Below are positions 17,045 through 24,573 of a stretch of DNA of 43,805 bases, one piece after another. Position 1 is the first letter of the stretch; each line of letters starts with the position of its first letter. The DNA is from an uncultured Clostridia bacterium (lineage in GTDB: Bacteria > Bacillota > Clostridia > Christensenellales > UBA1242). Location of the stretch: the NCBI GenBank assembly GCA_934746185.1, contig CAKVEY010000001.1, positions 1 through 43,805 on the forward strand, given 5' to 3'. The notes below the pieces were generated by a model. The model saw only the letters and a program-made list of their open reading frames with translations, was not told the DNA's origin and made no database searches. The position numbers and the translations under genes were made by a program.

Positions 17045-19260
17045 TTTCTCTCCTCCATAAATTCATCAATTCTGTTAAAGTTTGCATTTTGTGTTATATA
17101 ATTTTTTCTTGCTTCAATATCATCGCCCATCCAAGTAGTTATAAACTTTTCAGCTTCTATTGCATCATCAATTGTAACCTTAATTAATTTTCGGTTTTTA
17201 GGGTCCATAGTAGTTTCCCATAATTGTTCTGGGTCCATTTCGCCTAATCCTTTATATCGTTGAACTTCGTAGCCTTTCCCTAATGTAGTTTTAGCATCTT
17301 CTAAATCTTGGTCTGTATAAGCATAAATCACTTTATCTTTTTTATAAACTTTATAAAGTGGTGGCATACCTAAAAACACGTGTCCCTCTTTAATAAGTTC
17401 AAGCATATATCTATAAAAGAATGTTAATAAAATGGCTTTAATGTGTCCACCATCTTGGTCGGCATCCGACAAAATTATTATTTTATGATATTTTAAACTA
17501 TTTATATCAAAATTTTCGGCAATTCCTGTGCCTAATGCACTAATTATTGTTTGTATTTCTTCGTTTTGAAGTGCTTGTTCTAGTCTTTTCTTTTCAACAT
17601 TTAGTGGTTTTCCTCTTAGTGGCAAAATTGCTTGAAAAAATCTATCACGACCTTGTTTAGCGCTACCACCAGCAGAATCGCCCTCTACTATAAACACTTC
17701 GTTAAGTTCGGCTTTTCTACCTGTACAAGCAGCAAATTTGCCTATTAAGTTAAAAGTTTCGGCGTTGTTTTTATGACGAGAAAGTTCTTTCGCTTTTTTA
17801 ACATTCTCTCTTGTTTTAGCTGCTTGCTTTGCCTTATTTATTATAATTTCAAAGTTCTTTTTGTTTTCATTTTTTACTAAAAGTTTTTCTAGTTCTGTGT
17901 AAACAATATTTTCAACTTCGGGTTTTGCTTCAGGATTACCTAATTTTGCTTTAGTTTGACCTTCAAATTGAACATTACGCATATTTATTGATAAAACTAC
18001 GGTTAAACCTTCTCTAAAATCATCTCCTAATAAATTAGGTTCTTTATCTTTTAAAAAATTGTATTTACGCGCTGTTTCATTAAAAATTCTAGTTAATGCA
18101 CTCTTAAAACCTGTTTCGTGCGTTCCACCTTCGTTTGTTGGAATGTTGTTTACAAACGAATAAAAATTTTCAACATATTCGTCTGTGTGAATAAACGATG
18201 CTTTAACTTTTACAATATCACTTTCGCCTTCTAAATAAAATGGATTAGCATATAAAGCTTTTTTGTTTGCAGTTATATCTAAAACAAAATCTTTAATGCC
18301 ACCATCAAACTTAAATTGCTTTACAAAAGTTTTTTCATCTCTTTCATCAATAAAGTTAATAATTAAGCCTTTGTTTAAATATGCTAGTTCTTTAAGTTTA
18401 TTGTAAATAACTTCTCTATTAAATGATAAATCTTTAAAAACTCGTTTATCAGGTAAAAAATGTACTTTTGTACCAGTTTCTTTTGTTTCGCCAATTTCTT
18501 TTAAATGAGTTTTTATAATACCACTTTTTATTACGCCGTTTACAACTTTACTTTCAAATTCGGCATAATATACTTTACCATCTCTTTTAACGGTTACATT
18601 AAACCATTCACTTAAAGCGTTTGCAACACTAGCACCAACGCCGTGTAATCCACCAGAATATTTATAATTATCACTTTCAAACTTACCACCAGCGTGAAGT
18701 TGAGTATAAACAACTTCTACACCACTTATTTTAAGTTTTGGGTGAATATCAACTGGAACACCACGACCATTATCTTCTACACTACAACTGCCATCTTTAT
18801 ATAAAGTTACAGTTATTTTATTGCCATAGCCATTAGAAATTTCATCAATCGAGTTATCAATAATTTCCCAAAGCAAATGATGATAACCTTTACTTCCCGT
18901 AGTTCCTATATACATACCGGGTCGCATTCTAACAGCATCTAACCCTTCTAAAACTTCTATATCTTTTGCATTATAACTTTTAGCCAAAGTATTTTCTAAA
19001 ATTTCATAATCATTTTGAGAATTTTCTCCAATTTTTTTCAAAATATCATTTCTAACCTTAACCTTATCTAAAAACTCAGTTTTAAAAAACGGAAAAATCT
19101 CTTTGCTTTTTAAGTTTTCGCTATTTGCTAAATTATATAAAATCAATCCACTAAATTTACTTAACGCTTCTTTCTCTTCTAATGAAGAATTATAGATATA
19201 TTCTCCATTTTCTCTTGTCAATATTCCAAGTTTATAATCTTTATAATATAAAACTACCAT
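17041..19260 (-). CDS. HipA-N/HipS-like domain fused to type IIA topoisomerase ATPase subunit (GyrB/ParE)
   Basis: 739 aa. From about residue 93 this is a complete GyrB/ParE: GHKL ATPase with E132 and N136 (WEIIDNSIDE) and D163 (EDNGRGVP), transducer, and a TOPRIM domain with EGDSAGGSAKQGRD and DADQDGGH, ending GLGEMDPEQLWETTMDP. The family normally begins where SYNAKDIEVLEGLDAV lies; here about 92 residues precede it. That extension has the HipA N-terminal layout: VLYYKDYKLGILTRENGEY, then IFPFFKTEFLDKVKVR and NDILKKIG...YEIL. AAAGGAG before the ATG, plus the one-base overlap with the kinase stop, support the long start. The fusion is seen directly; the HipS identity is an inference from pattern. 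Confidence 0.9.
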   Translation of the reverse strand: MVVLYYKDYKLGILTRENGEYIYNSSLEEKEALSKFSGLILYNLANSENLKSKEIFPFFKTEFLDKVKVRNDILKKIGENSQNDYEILENTLAKSYNAKDIEVLEGLDAVRMRPGMYIGTTGSKGYHHLLWEIIDNSIDEISNGYGNKITVTLYKDGSCSVEDNGRGVPVDIHPKLKISGVEVVYTQLHAGGKFESDNYKYSGGLHGVGASVANALSEWFNVTVKRDGKVYYAEFESKVVNGVIKSGIIKTHLKEIGETKETGTKVHFLPDKRVFKDLSFNREVIYNKLKELAYLNKGLIINFIDERDEKTFVKQFKFDGGIKDFVLDITANKKALYANPFYLEGESDIVKVKASFIHTDEYVENFYSFVNNIPTNEGGTHETGFKSALTRIFNETARKYNFLKDKEPNLLGDDFREGLTVVLSINMRNVQFEGQTKAKLGNPEAKPEVENIVYTELEKLLVKNENKKNFEIIINKAKQAAKTRENVKKAKELSRHKNNAETFNLIGKFAACTGRKAELNEVFIVEGDSAGGSAKQGRDRFFQAILPLRGKPLNVEKKRLEQALQNEEIQTIISALGTGIAENFDINSLKYHKIIILSDADQDGGHIKAILLTFFYRYMLELIKEGHVFLGMPPLYKVYKKDKVIYAYTDQDLEDAKTTLGKGYEVQRYKGLGEMDPEQLWETTMDPKNRKLIKVTIDDAIEAEKFITTWMGDDIEARKNYITQNANFNRIDEFMEERK

Positions 19261-20234
19261 TAAAACTGCTCCTTTACTTCGTCTTCAACATTTTTAATAC
19301 ATTGTTTGCATAGTTCAATGTCTAACTCTTTAATTCGTTTTTTAACAGCCATTATCATCGTTTCTTTATAAATTAACGGAAGTTCGCGTTTATAAATAGA
19401 GCACATAAATTCAATTTCTTTTTCAAAGTCTAATTCTTTAAATTTATTATATAAGTTCTGTAAAGGTTTATTTCTTAAAATTTCAGTTGCTAAATCTTTA
19501 ATTATTGCTTTATAAGGTTCGCTAGTTTTTTCTGTGTATTCTATATAAAATTTAGGTGCAAAACCTTTTTCGCACACATCAAGTTCACTATTTTCTTTAA
19601 ATGCTGTGTTAAACATATTTATACCTGCACTACTACAATCAAGGAATAAACAAAAACCATTATCAAACATAGGTGCTAATTTAATAACTTTATCATTAAC
19701 CTTGTTTTTTTCTATTAAAAATTCAATGTTATTTGCGTGTCTATCTCGTTGATATAATAAATAATCCATTAAAGCCATTTCTTTTAAATTTTGCTCTAAG
19801 TTTTTATCAATTTTTAAATTTTTTTCTTCGGCAAATTCTTTTACTAAACTAAGTGCTTCATTAACCGTGTATCCGTTTTGTTTTCTTCTGCCATAAATAG
19901 ATTTTATGCAAGAAAGCGAGATTGTTTCTTCAACATTCTTTGTTCGGTAATCTTCTATTAACGAACCATAAACTTCGGTGTCTTCAAAAACGCTTCTATG
20001 AAATATACTTTTTACAGCGTTGTAGCCAAGTAGATATGACAAATAACTTGTAAATACTTCGCCAAAATCACTATAATCATTATTAGTTGGCATTTTAAAA
20101 AGATATTTTTTATTTTTAGCATATAGCCAATATTTAGGACAAATGCCTGAAAGTCCATTTTCAATTTCTAAAACTTTTAATAATTTATTTTGTAATTTTT
20201 TAAATTCTTTTTTCAGTAAATCACTACTATTCAT
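19260..20234 (-). CDS. HipA/HipT-like serine/threonine kinase
   Basis: 324 aa. Matches the HipA_C kinase fold: nucleotide lysine K47 (KKYLFKMP), catalytic loop D164-R-H166-A-N-N169 (HipA D-x-H-x-x-N) and the metal-binding LAPMFDNG with D191. All key residues are present, so it should be an active kinase. It lacks the HipA N-terminal subdomain, which instead appears at the front of the next gene. No DNA-binding HipB partner is seen. First gene of the operon; its stop overlaps the fusion start by one base. There is no Shine-Dalgarno sequence, and TATAAT ends six bases before the ATG, so translation is probably leaderless. HipA-family kinases phosphorylate translation factors; the target here is unknown. 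Confidence 0.87.
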   Translation of the reverse strand: MNSSDLLKKEFKKLQNKLLKVLEIENGLSGICPKYWLYAKNKKYLFKMPTNNDYSDFGEVFTSYLSYLLGYNAVKSIFHRSVFEDTEVYGSLIEDYRTKNVEETISLSCIKSIYGRRKQNGYTVNEALSLVKEFAEEKNLKIDKNLEQNLKEMALMDYLLYQRDRHANNIEFLIEKNKVNDKVIKLAPMFDNGFCLFLDCSSAGINMFNTAFKENSELDVCEKGFAPKFYIEYTEKTSEPYKAIIKDLATEILRNKPLQNLYNKFKELDFEKEIEFMCSIYKRELPLIYKETMIMAVKKRIKELDIELCKQCIKNVEDEVKEQF

Positions 20235-20240
20235 AGTTAT

Positions 20241-20269
20241 ATTATATATAAATAGTAAAAAATTGTCAA
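20241..20269 (-). promoter_or_regulatory. Promoter of the kinase-topoisomerase operon, predicted leaderless
   Basis: Minus strand TTGACA (20264-20269), 17-bp spacer, TATAAT (20241-20246): a full consensus sigma-A promoter. Six bases (ATAACT) separate it from the kinase ATG, so the predicted +1 is the A of the start codon. Confidence 0.8.
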
Positions 20270-20330
20270 TGATAAAATTTTTTTATTTCATATAAAAACA
20301 AATTAAACATAAAATAATTATGGAGTGAGT

Positions 20331-21362
20331 ATGAAAAAAATTGTTTTTACTGGTGGTGGAACTGCTGGTCATATTATGCCGAATTTGGCAATTATAGAAG
20401 AAATAAAAAATAAAGCAAAAGTATATTATATTGGAAGCAACGGAATGGAAAAAGAATTAGTAAAAGATTATGATATTCCTTTTTATGAAATTCCTTCAAC
20501 CAAATTAAAAAGAAGTTTAAGTTTTAGTAATTTATTAATACCTTTTAAACTAATTAAAGCAATAAAAAAAGCCAAACAAATTTTAAAAGAAATTAGTCCT
20601 GATGTTATTTTTAGTAAAGGTGGATATGTTGCTTTGCCTGTTGTTTTTGCTGCCAAAAAACTTAAAATAAAAGTTATTTTGCACGAAAGCGATATGACAC
20701 TTGGATTAGCAAATAAATTATGTAAAAATAAATGCGAAACCATTTGTACAAGTTTTGAAAAAACAGCTGAGAATTTAAAAAACGGCTTGTTTACAGGTTC
20801 TCCCCTTCGCTCGCAAATTTTTAAAGGCAATAAAGAAAATGCCAAAAAACTATTTAAAAACTATAAAAATAAACCTACTATTTTGGTTGTTGGTGGAAGT
20901 CTTGGAAGCAAAATTATAAATGAAAATGTAAGAAAAAGTTTAGATAAATTAAAGGATTACAACATAATTCATTTGTGTGGAAAAAATAACCTAAGCAATA
21001 TAAAAAAAGATAATTATGTTGAACTTGAATTTGCAAATAATATAGAAGATTTATATGCACTATCAAATATAGTAATTTCTCGTGCTGGTAGTAATGTTAT
21101 TAATGAAATTTTAGCGTTAAATAAACCTAACATTTTAATTCCTTTATCTAAAAAAGCAAGTCGTGGTGACCAAATTTTAAATGCTAATTATTTTAAAGAA
21201 AAAGGATATAGCAAAGTTATTTTAGAAGAATACTTATCGCCAAATAGTTTGGTTAATTCTATAAATCAACTAAATAATGAAAAAGAAAAGTATATTCAAT
21301 CAATGCAAAAATCTAGTACAAAACTTGCAAATAAAAAAATAAGTGAACTACTTTTAAAATAA
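20331..21362 (+). CDS. murG: UDP-GlcNAc:lipid I GlcNAc transferase MurG
   Basis: 343 aa from the ATG at 20331, chosen because GGAG ends five bases upstream; a GTG two codons earlier overlaps that site. MurG adds GlcNAc to lipid I to form lipid II at the inner face of the membrane. The lipid-binding G-loop TGGGTAGHIMPN is at the N terminus. FSKGGYVALPV and the donor-binding segment ISRAGSNVINEILALNKPNI follow. Length is slightly below the usual 355. It stands alone rather than in a division/cell wall cluster and ends in a strong terminator. It is divergent from the kinase-topoisomerase operon. Confidence 0.96.
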   Translation: MKKIVFTGGGTAGHIMPNLAIIEEIKNKAKVYYIGSNGMEKELVKDYDIPFYEIPSTKLKRSLSFSNLLIPFKLIKAIKKAKQILKEISPDVIFSKGGYVALPVVFAAKKLKIKVILHESDMTLGLANKLCKNKCETICTSFEKTAENLKNGLFTGSPLRSQIFKGNKENAKKLFKNYKNKPTILVVGGSLGSKIINENVRKSLDKLKDYNIIHLCGKNNLSNIKKDNYVELEFANNIEDLYALSNIVISRAGSNVINEILALNKPNILIPLSKKASRGDQILNANYFKEKGYSKVILEEYLSPNSLVNSINQLNNEKEKYIQSMQKSSTKLANKKISELLLK

Positions 21363-21387
21363 AAAGTGCCAAATGGCACTTTTTTTA
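21361..21387 (+). terminator. Intrinsic terminator of murG
   Basis: AAAAAGTGCC (21361-21370), loop AAAT, GGCACTTTTT (21375-21384) and further T's. It starts inside the stop codon. Confidence 0.9.
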
Positions 21388-21486
21388 GTTTTTTGCCTTT
21401 GGCAAAAATAATTAGCGTAAAATTTGTGCTATTGCACAAAAAGTTTTTTACTTCGTAAAAAGTTAAGTTTGCAAACAAAGTTATTG
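21388..21486. repeat. Cluster of small hairpins between murG and sigK
   Basis: After the murG terminator come TTTTTGCC-TTT-GGCAAAAA, TTTGTGC-TATT-GCACAAA, TTTTTTAC-TTCG-TAAAAAG and a GTTTGCAAAC palindrome, one after the other up to the sigK stop. The two genes converge, so some may act as the sigK terminator. The number is more than termination needs. Confidence 0.6.
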
Positions 21487-22182
21487 TTAATACAAATCTT
21501 TCAATTTGTCTTTTATATCTTTTAAAGCTTTTGTTTCTATTCGAGAAATATAACTACGACTTATTCCTAATTTTTTGGCAACTTCTAATTGCGTTAAACT
21601 AGGTGTATTATTTAATCCATATCGCATACAAATTATTTTAAATTCCCTTTCGGTTAAGTTTTCTTTTAAAATTTTTTGCAACTGTTCGCTAATAATTTTA
21701 TTCTCAACAATATTTGCTAATTCGTCTATATCGTTACCTAATACATCTTCAAGTGTTATATCATTGCCGTCTTTATCTTGCCCTAAACTCTCTTCTAATG
21801 AATATACTCCGTTATGCTTTTTATTTAGTCTTATAAGCATTAAAATTTCGTTTTCTATACATCGTGCTGCATAAGTTGATAGTTGCGTACCTTTATTTAG
21901 TTCGTATGTATTAATCGCTTTAATTAAGCCTATTGTGCCAACACTTATTAAATCATCAGCTTCTCCTGCTTGCGAATATTTTTTTACAATGTGTGCAACT
22001 AGTCTTAAATTATGATATATGAGCCTATTTTTTGCGTCTATATCGCCGTCATTTTTAAATTTTTTTATACATTCTAATTCTTCCTCGTTTGATAACGGAT
22101 TTGGAAATCCACTACTCTTTTGTACAAATGATGTAAAACACATCACTCTATTTAAAAAATTTACAAAAGTTTCGGTTATCAT
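21487..22182 (-). CDS. sigK: RNA polymerase sporulation sigma factor SigK
   Basis: 231 aa. Region 2 (NLRLVAHIVKKYSQAGEADD, LISVGTIGLIKAINTY, STYAARCIENEILM) and region 4 (LTEREFKIICMRYGL, TQLEVAKKLGISRSYISRIE) match SigK, the late mother-cell sporulation factor. The first 25 residues, MITETFVNFLNRVMCFTSFV, form a hydrophobic leader as in pro-SigK, which is cleaved by SpoIVFB in other species. The gene is uninterrupted, with no skin-type element. AAGGAG precedes the ATG. Just upstream on the minus strand, CATATATATA resembles a mother-cell (sigma-E/K) -10 box. Confidence 0.9.
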   Translation of the reverse strand: MITETFVNFLNRVMCFTSFVQKSSGFPNPLSNEEELECIKKFKNDGDIDAKNRLIYHNLRLVAHIVKKYSQAGEADDLISVGTIGLIKAINTYELNKGTQLSTYAARCIENEILMLIRLNKKHNGVYSLEESLGQDKDGNDITLEDVLGNDIDELANIVENKIISEQLQKILKENLTEREFKIICMRYGLNNTPSLTQLEVAKKLGISRSYISRIETKALKDIKDKLKDLY

Positions 22183-22297
22183 TTATCTACTCCTTACGAG
22201 TATATATATGAAGTATTTTGTCGAAATTTGCTTGTACTAATTAAAAATAAATAAAAAAATATATATAAACTAGTTATATATATCTTAAATTTTTTAT

Positions 22298-22325
22298 AAA
22301 AAAAAAGAGATAAATCTCTCTTTTT
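22298..22325 (-). terminator. Terminator of the 22328 gene
   Basis: On the minus strand AAAAAGAGAGATTTATCTCT followed by a T-run: a stem AGAGAT/ATCTCT extended by A-T pairs, just after the stop codon of the small membrane protein. Confidence 0.75.
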
Positions 22326-22327
22326 AA

Positions 22328-22576
22328 TTAGCCATTTAAACTTGCAAACATTAAAACTACAAAAGCAATAACAACAAATATTAAACCAACAACTTTTAAA
22401 GTAACATAAAGTTTATCGTTATCCATAACAACATTTGATTTTCTTACTGTTCTTGTAATTCTTTTAGCAAGACATATAATAGCAAAACCTATTGCACCCA
22501 AAATAATTGAAGTTAAAAATTCAGGTTTTAAAATAGTATCTAAAAATCCATTTGTAGCATTTAATAAGTGAAACAT
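22328..22576 (-). CDS. Small two-helix membrane protein
   Basis: 82 aa, not recognised. Two membrane segments (FLTSIILGAIGFAIICLA and VGLIFVVIAFVVLMFASL) flank a basic cytoplasmic-type loop (KRITRTVRKSNVV). Clear AGGAGAG ribosome binding site, a TATAAT farther upstream (leadered, unlike several neighbours) and a good terminator. It lies between sigK and a solute-binding lipoprotein with no obvious partner. Function unknown. Confidence 0.75.
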   Translation of the reverse strand: MFHLLNATNGFLDTILKPEFLTSIILGAIGFAIICLAKRITRTVRKSNVVMDNDKLYVTLKVVGLIFVVIAFVVLMFASLNG

Positions 22577-22736
22577 ATTCTCTCCTAATATTTAATTTTT
22601 CATATTATAACGCAAAAAAAAATTAAAGTCAATAGTAAATTTTTATAAATTTTAAATTCTTACAACAATTTTTTATAATTTTAAATTTCACACTTTTGTT
22701 TTAATTTTAATAGAATATTTAAGTAAGGAGGAATGA

Positions 22737-23723
22737 ATGAAAAAATTTGCATTACTTATACTTTCTTTTTTTATAGCGTTTAGTGGCATTATTTGTTTTA
22801 CTGGTTGTAAAGATAAGAATGTAATAAGAATTAACGAAGTTACTCACTCTATATTTTATGCACCCCTTTATGTAGCAATAAATAACGGCTATTTTAAAGA
22901 ATATAATTATAAAATTGAGTTAGTAAATGGTGGTGGTTCGGATAATAGTATGACTGCACTATTAAGCAACAGTGCCGATATTGCTTTGCTTGGTCCTGAA
23001 ACTGGTGTTTATGTAAACGCTGGTGGAAAACAAAATGCACCAAAAGTATTTGGTCAATTAACAAAGCGTGATGGTAGTTTCTTAGTTGGCAAAGTAGACG
23101 AACCCGATTTTAAATGGGAAAATTTAAAAGGCAAACACGTAATTGCTGGTCGTAAAGGTGGTTCACCTGCTATGAGTTTACAATATGCAATCGAAAAAAA
23201 TGGATTGAATATTAATAACGATTTAAACTTCGATTTAAGTGTTGCGTTTAATATGACCGTTGGCGCTTTTACTGGTGGAACCGCTGATTATGTTACAGTT
23301 TTTGAACCAACTGCAAGTGAACTTGTTAGAGAAAATAAAGGTTATATTGTAGCATCTGTTGGTGAAGAATCTGGTGAAATACCTTTTACTTGCTTTATGG
23401 CAAATCAAGACTATATTAAAAATAACACAGCAAAATTAGAAAACTTTTTAAAAGCAATTAAAAAGGCGTACGATTTTATTATGACAAGTGATATTAATGA
23501 TGTAGTTAATAGTTTAAGACCTAGTTTTTCAACTTCAACAGACGAAAGCATTAAAGCAAGCATTTTAAGTTATAAAAAGATTGATGCTTGGTGTGCTACT
23601 CCTGTTATGACAGAAGATAGTTATACTCGTTTACTTGATATGCTACAAGGTGCTGGCGAATTAACAACGAGAGTTGAATTTAGCAAAGTTGTTGATAATC
23701 GAGTAGCAAACAAAATTAAATAA
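22737..23723 (+). CDS. ABC transporter substrate-binding lipoprotein (NMT1/THI5/SsuA-like)
   Basis: 328 aa. Lipoprotein signal peptide MKKFALLILSFFIAFSGIIC with lipobox FTGC; the Cys at about residue 28 would be lipidated. The mature part has the NMT1/SsuA layout: FYAPLYVAINNGYFKEYNYK, then NGGGSDNSMTALLSNSADIALLGPE, the fold used for pyrimidine, sulfonate or nitrate-type ligands. Ribosome binding site AGGAGG. No permease or ATPase lies next to it, so it is an orphan and its ligand cannot be named. A strong hairpin terminator follows. Confidence 0.88.
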   Translation: MKKFALLILSFFIAFSGIICFTGCKDKNVIRINEVTHSIFYAPLYVAINNGYFKEYNYKIELVNGGGSDNSMTALLSNSADIALLGPETGVYVNAGGKQNAPKVFGQLTKRDGSFLVGKVDEPDFKWENLKGKHVIAGRKGGSPAMSLQYAIEKNGLNINNDLNFDLSVAFNMTVGAFTGGTADYVTVFEPTASELVRENKGYIVASVGEESGEIPFTCFMANQDYIKNNTAKLENFLKAIKKAYDFIMTSDINDVVNSLRPSFSTSTDESIKASILSYKKIDAWCATPVMTEDSYTRLLDMLQGAGELTTRVEFSKVVDNRVANKIK

Positions 23724-23740
23724 AAACAATCTTTCAATAA

Positions 23741-23770
23741 AAAATAGTAGGTGTAAAATCCTACTATTTT
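23741..23770. terminator. Bidirectional terminator
   Basis: AAAATAGTAGG (23741-23751), 8-nt loop, CCTACTATTTT (23760-23770) with T-runs on both sides. It serves the lipoprotein gene on the plus strand and covers the stop of the convergent XRE gene. Confidence 0.85.
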
Positions 23771-23880
23771 AATTTTTTTGCTAAATCAATTAACGTTTGC
23801 TTACTATCTTTTGATAGTGTTGATAATATCTCTATCAATTCTTTGTCTTTTTCATATTCATCTAAATTTGGATAGAAAAA
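23764..23880. repeat. 117-bp segment duplicated at 24098-24214
   Basis: The 3' ends of the two XRE genes match over 117 bp with three substitutions (C/T in AACG/AATG, T/A in GATAG/GAAAG, A/T in ATTCATC/ATTCTTC). Similarity stops abruptly after GATAGAAAAA, where the HTH halves begin to diverge. This points to a recent partial duplication or gene conversion. Confidence 0.9.
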
Positions 23881-24078
23881 CTCAACGCCATTTATTTCTA
23901 CTAAATCAAAAAAGTCTAACAATGTCTTTACTTTCATTTCTACAACATTTCTTTCAATTCTATTTATATAAGCATCACCTAACCCCATTCTTAAACTAGT
24001 TTCTCTTGCCGATAAATTATTTTTATTTCTAAAATATCCTATTCTATATAATAAATCTTCGTAAGTTATTTTCTTCAT
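23764..24078 (-). CDS. XRE-family helix-turn-helix protein (copy 2)
   Basis: 104 aa. N-terminal HTH of the XRE type (IGYFRNKNNLSARETSLRMG, then GDAYINRIERNVVEM), followed by FFYPNLDEYEKD and a C-terminal tail. The last 32 residues, starting EYEKDKELIEIL, are identical to those of the upstream XRE gene, and the DNA there differs at only three bases in 117, while the HTH halves are clearly different. AAGGGA precedes the ATG and only 19 bp separate it from copy 1, so the two form one transcript. Confidence 0.88.
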   Translation of the reverse strand: MKKITYEDLLYRIGYFRNKNNLSARETSLRMGLGDAYINRIERNVVEMKVKTLLDFFDLVEINGVEFFYPNLDEYEKDKELIEILSTLSKDSKQTLIDLAKKLK

Positions 24079-24097
24079 ATATTTTTCCCTTAATTTA

Positions 24098-24421
24098 CTA
24101 TTTTAATTTTTTTGCTAAATCAATTAATGTTTGCTTACTATCTTTTGAAAGTGTTGATAATATCTCTATCAATTCTTTGTCTTTTTCATATTCTTCTAAA
24201 TTTGGATAGAAAAATTCATTAGGCGTAGAATTACAAATTTCTATTGCTTCTAATAACACTTCGGCAGGAATACTAAAATCACCATTTTCAAATTTTGCAA
24301 TATAGGCAGGCGAATATCCTAATGTTTGAGATAATTCTCGTGCCGACATATTTGCCTTATTTCGCAAATACCCTAATCGATTTATTAAAAATTTTCGTGT
24401 ATCACTAATACTTTTATTCAT
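24098..24421 (-). CDS. XRE-family helix-turn-helix protein (copy 1)
   Basis: 107 aa. XRE-type HTH: LGYLRNKANMSARELSQTLG and SPAYIAKFENGDFSIPAE. It then has the same FFYPNLEEYEKD...LAKKLK tail as copy 2. GGAG lies eight bases before the ATG. It is divergent from the SLOG-family gene, and a 10-bp inverted repeat flanks the promoter between them, so autoregulation and control of the SLOG gene are plausible. The two XRE proteins could form heterodimers through their shared tails (inference). Confidence 0.9.
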   Translation of the reverse strand: MNKSISDTRKFLINRLGYLRNKANMSARELSQTLGYSPAYIAKFENGDFSIPAEVLLEAIEICNSTPNEFFYPNLEEYEKDKELIEILSTLSKDSKQTLIDLAKKLK

Positions 24422-24477
24422 AATTTTTTCTCCATTATTAATTTTAGTATCTGTTTATTAGTTGTGTATTTAATAAC

Positions 24478-24547
24478 ATTGGTAAATTTTCTTTGACAAT
24501 TTTTAAAAATATGTTATTATGTATAATACTATTAAATATTTACCAAT
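24478..24547 (+). promoter_or_regulatory. Promoter with flanking inverted repeat (candidate operator)
   Basis: TTGACA (24493-24498), 16-bp spacer, TATTAT (24515-24520) pointing at the SLOG gene. The promoter is bracketed by ATTGGTAAAT (24478-24487) and its perfect complement ATTTACCAAT (24538-24547). This is a natural binding site for one or both XRE proteins. Confidence 0.6.
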
Positions 24548-24573
24548 AACATTATTTATAAACGGAGAAATTG

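Noticed and set aside
18980..18990. TTG codon near residue 92 of the topoisomerase ATPase subunit as the true start, which would remove the fused domain
   Set aside because: It has no ribosome binding site, whereas the ATG at 19260 has AAAGGAG and a stop/start overlap with the kinase gene, and the 92 upstream codons read as a coherent domain.
21487..22182. General sigma-70 family or SigE assignment for the sigma factor
   Set aside because: The hydrophobic pro-sequence, the spacing and the region 2/4 wording fit SigK better than SigE, which has a longer pro-sequence and a different region 2.
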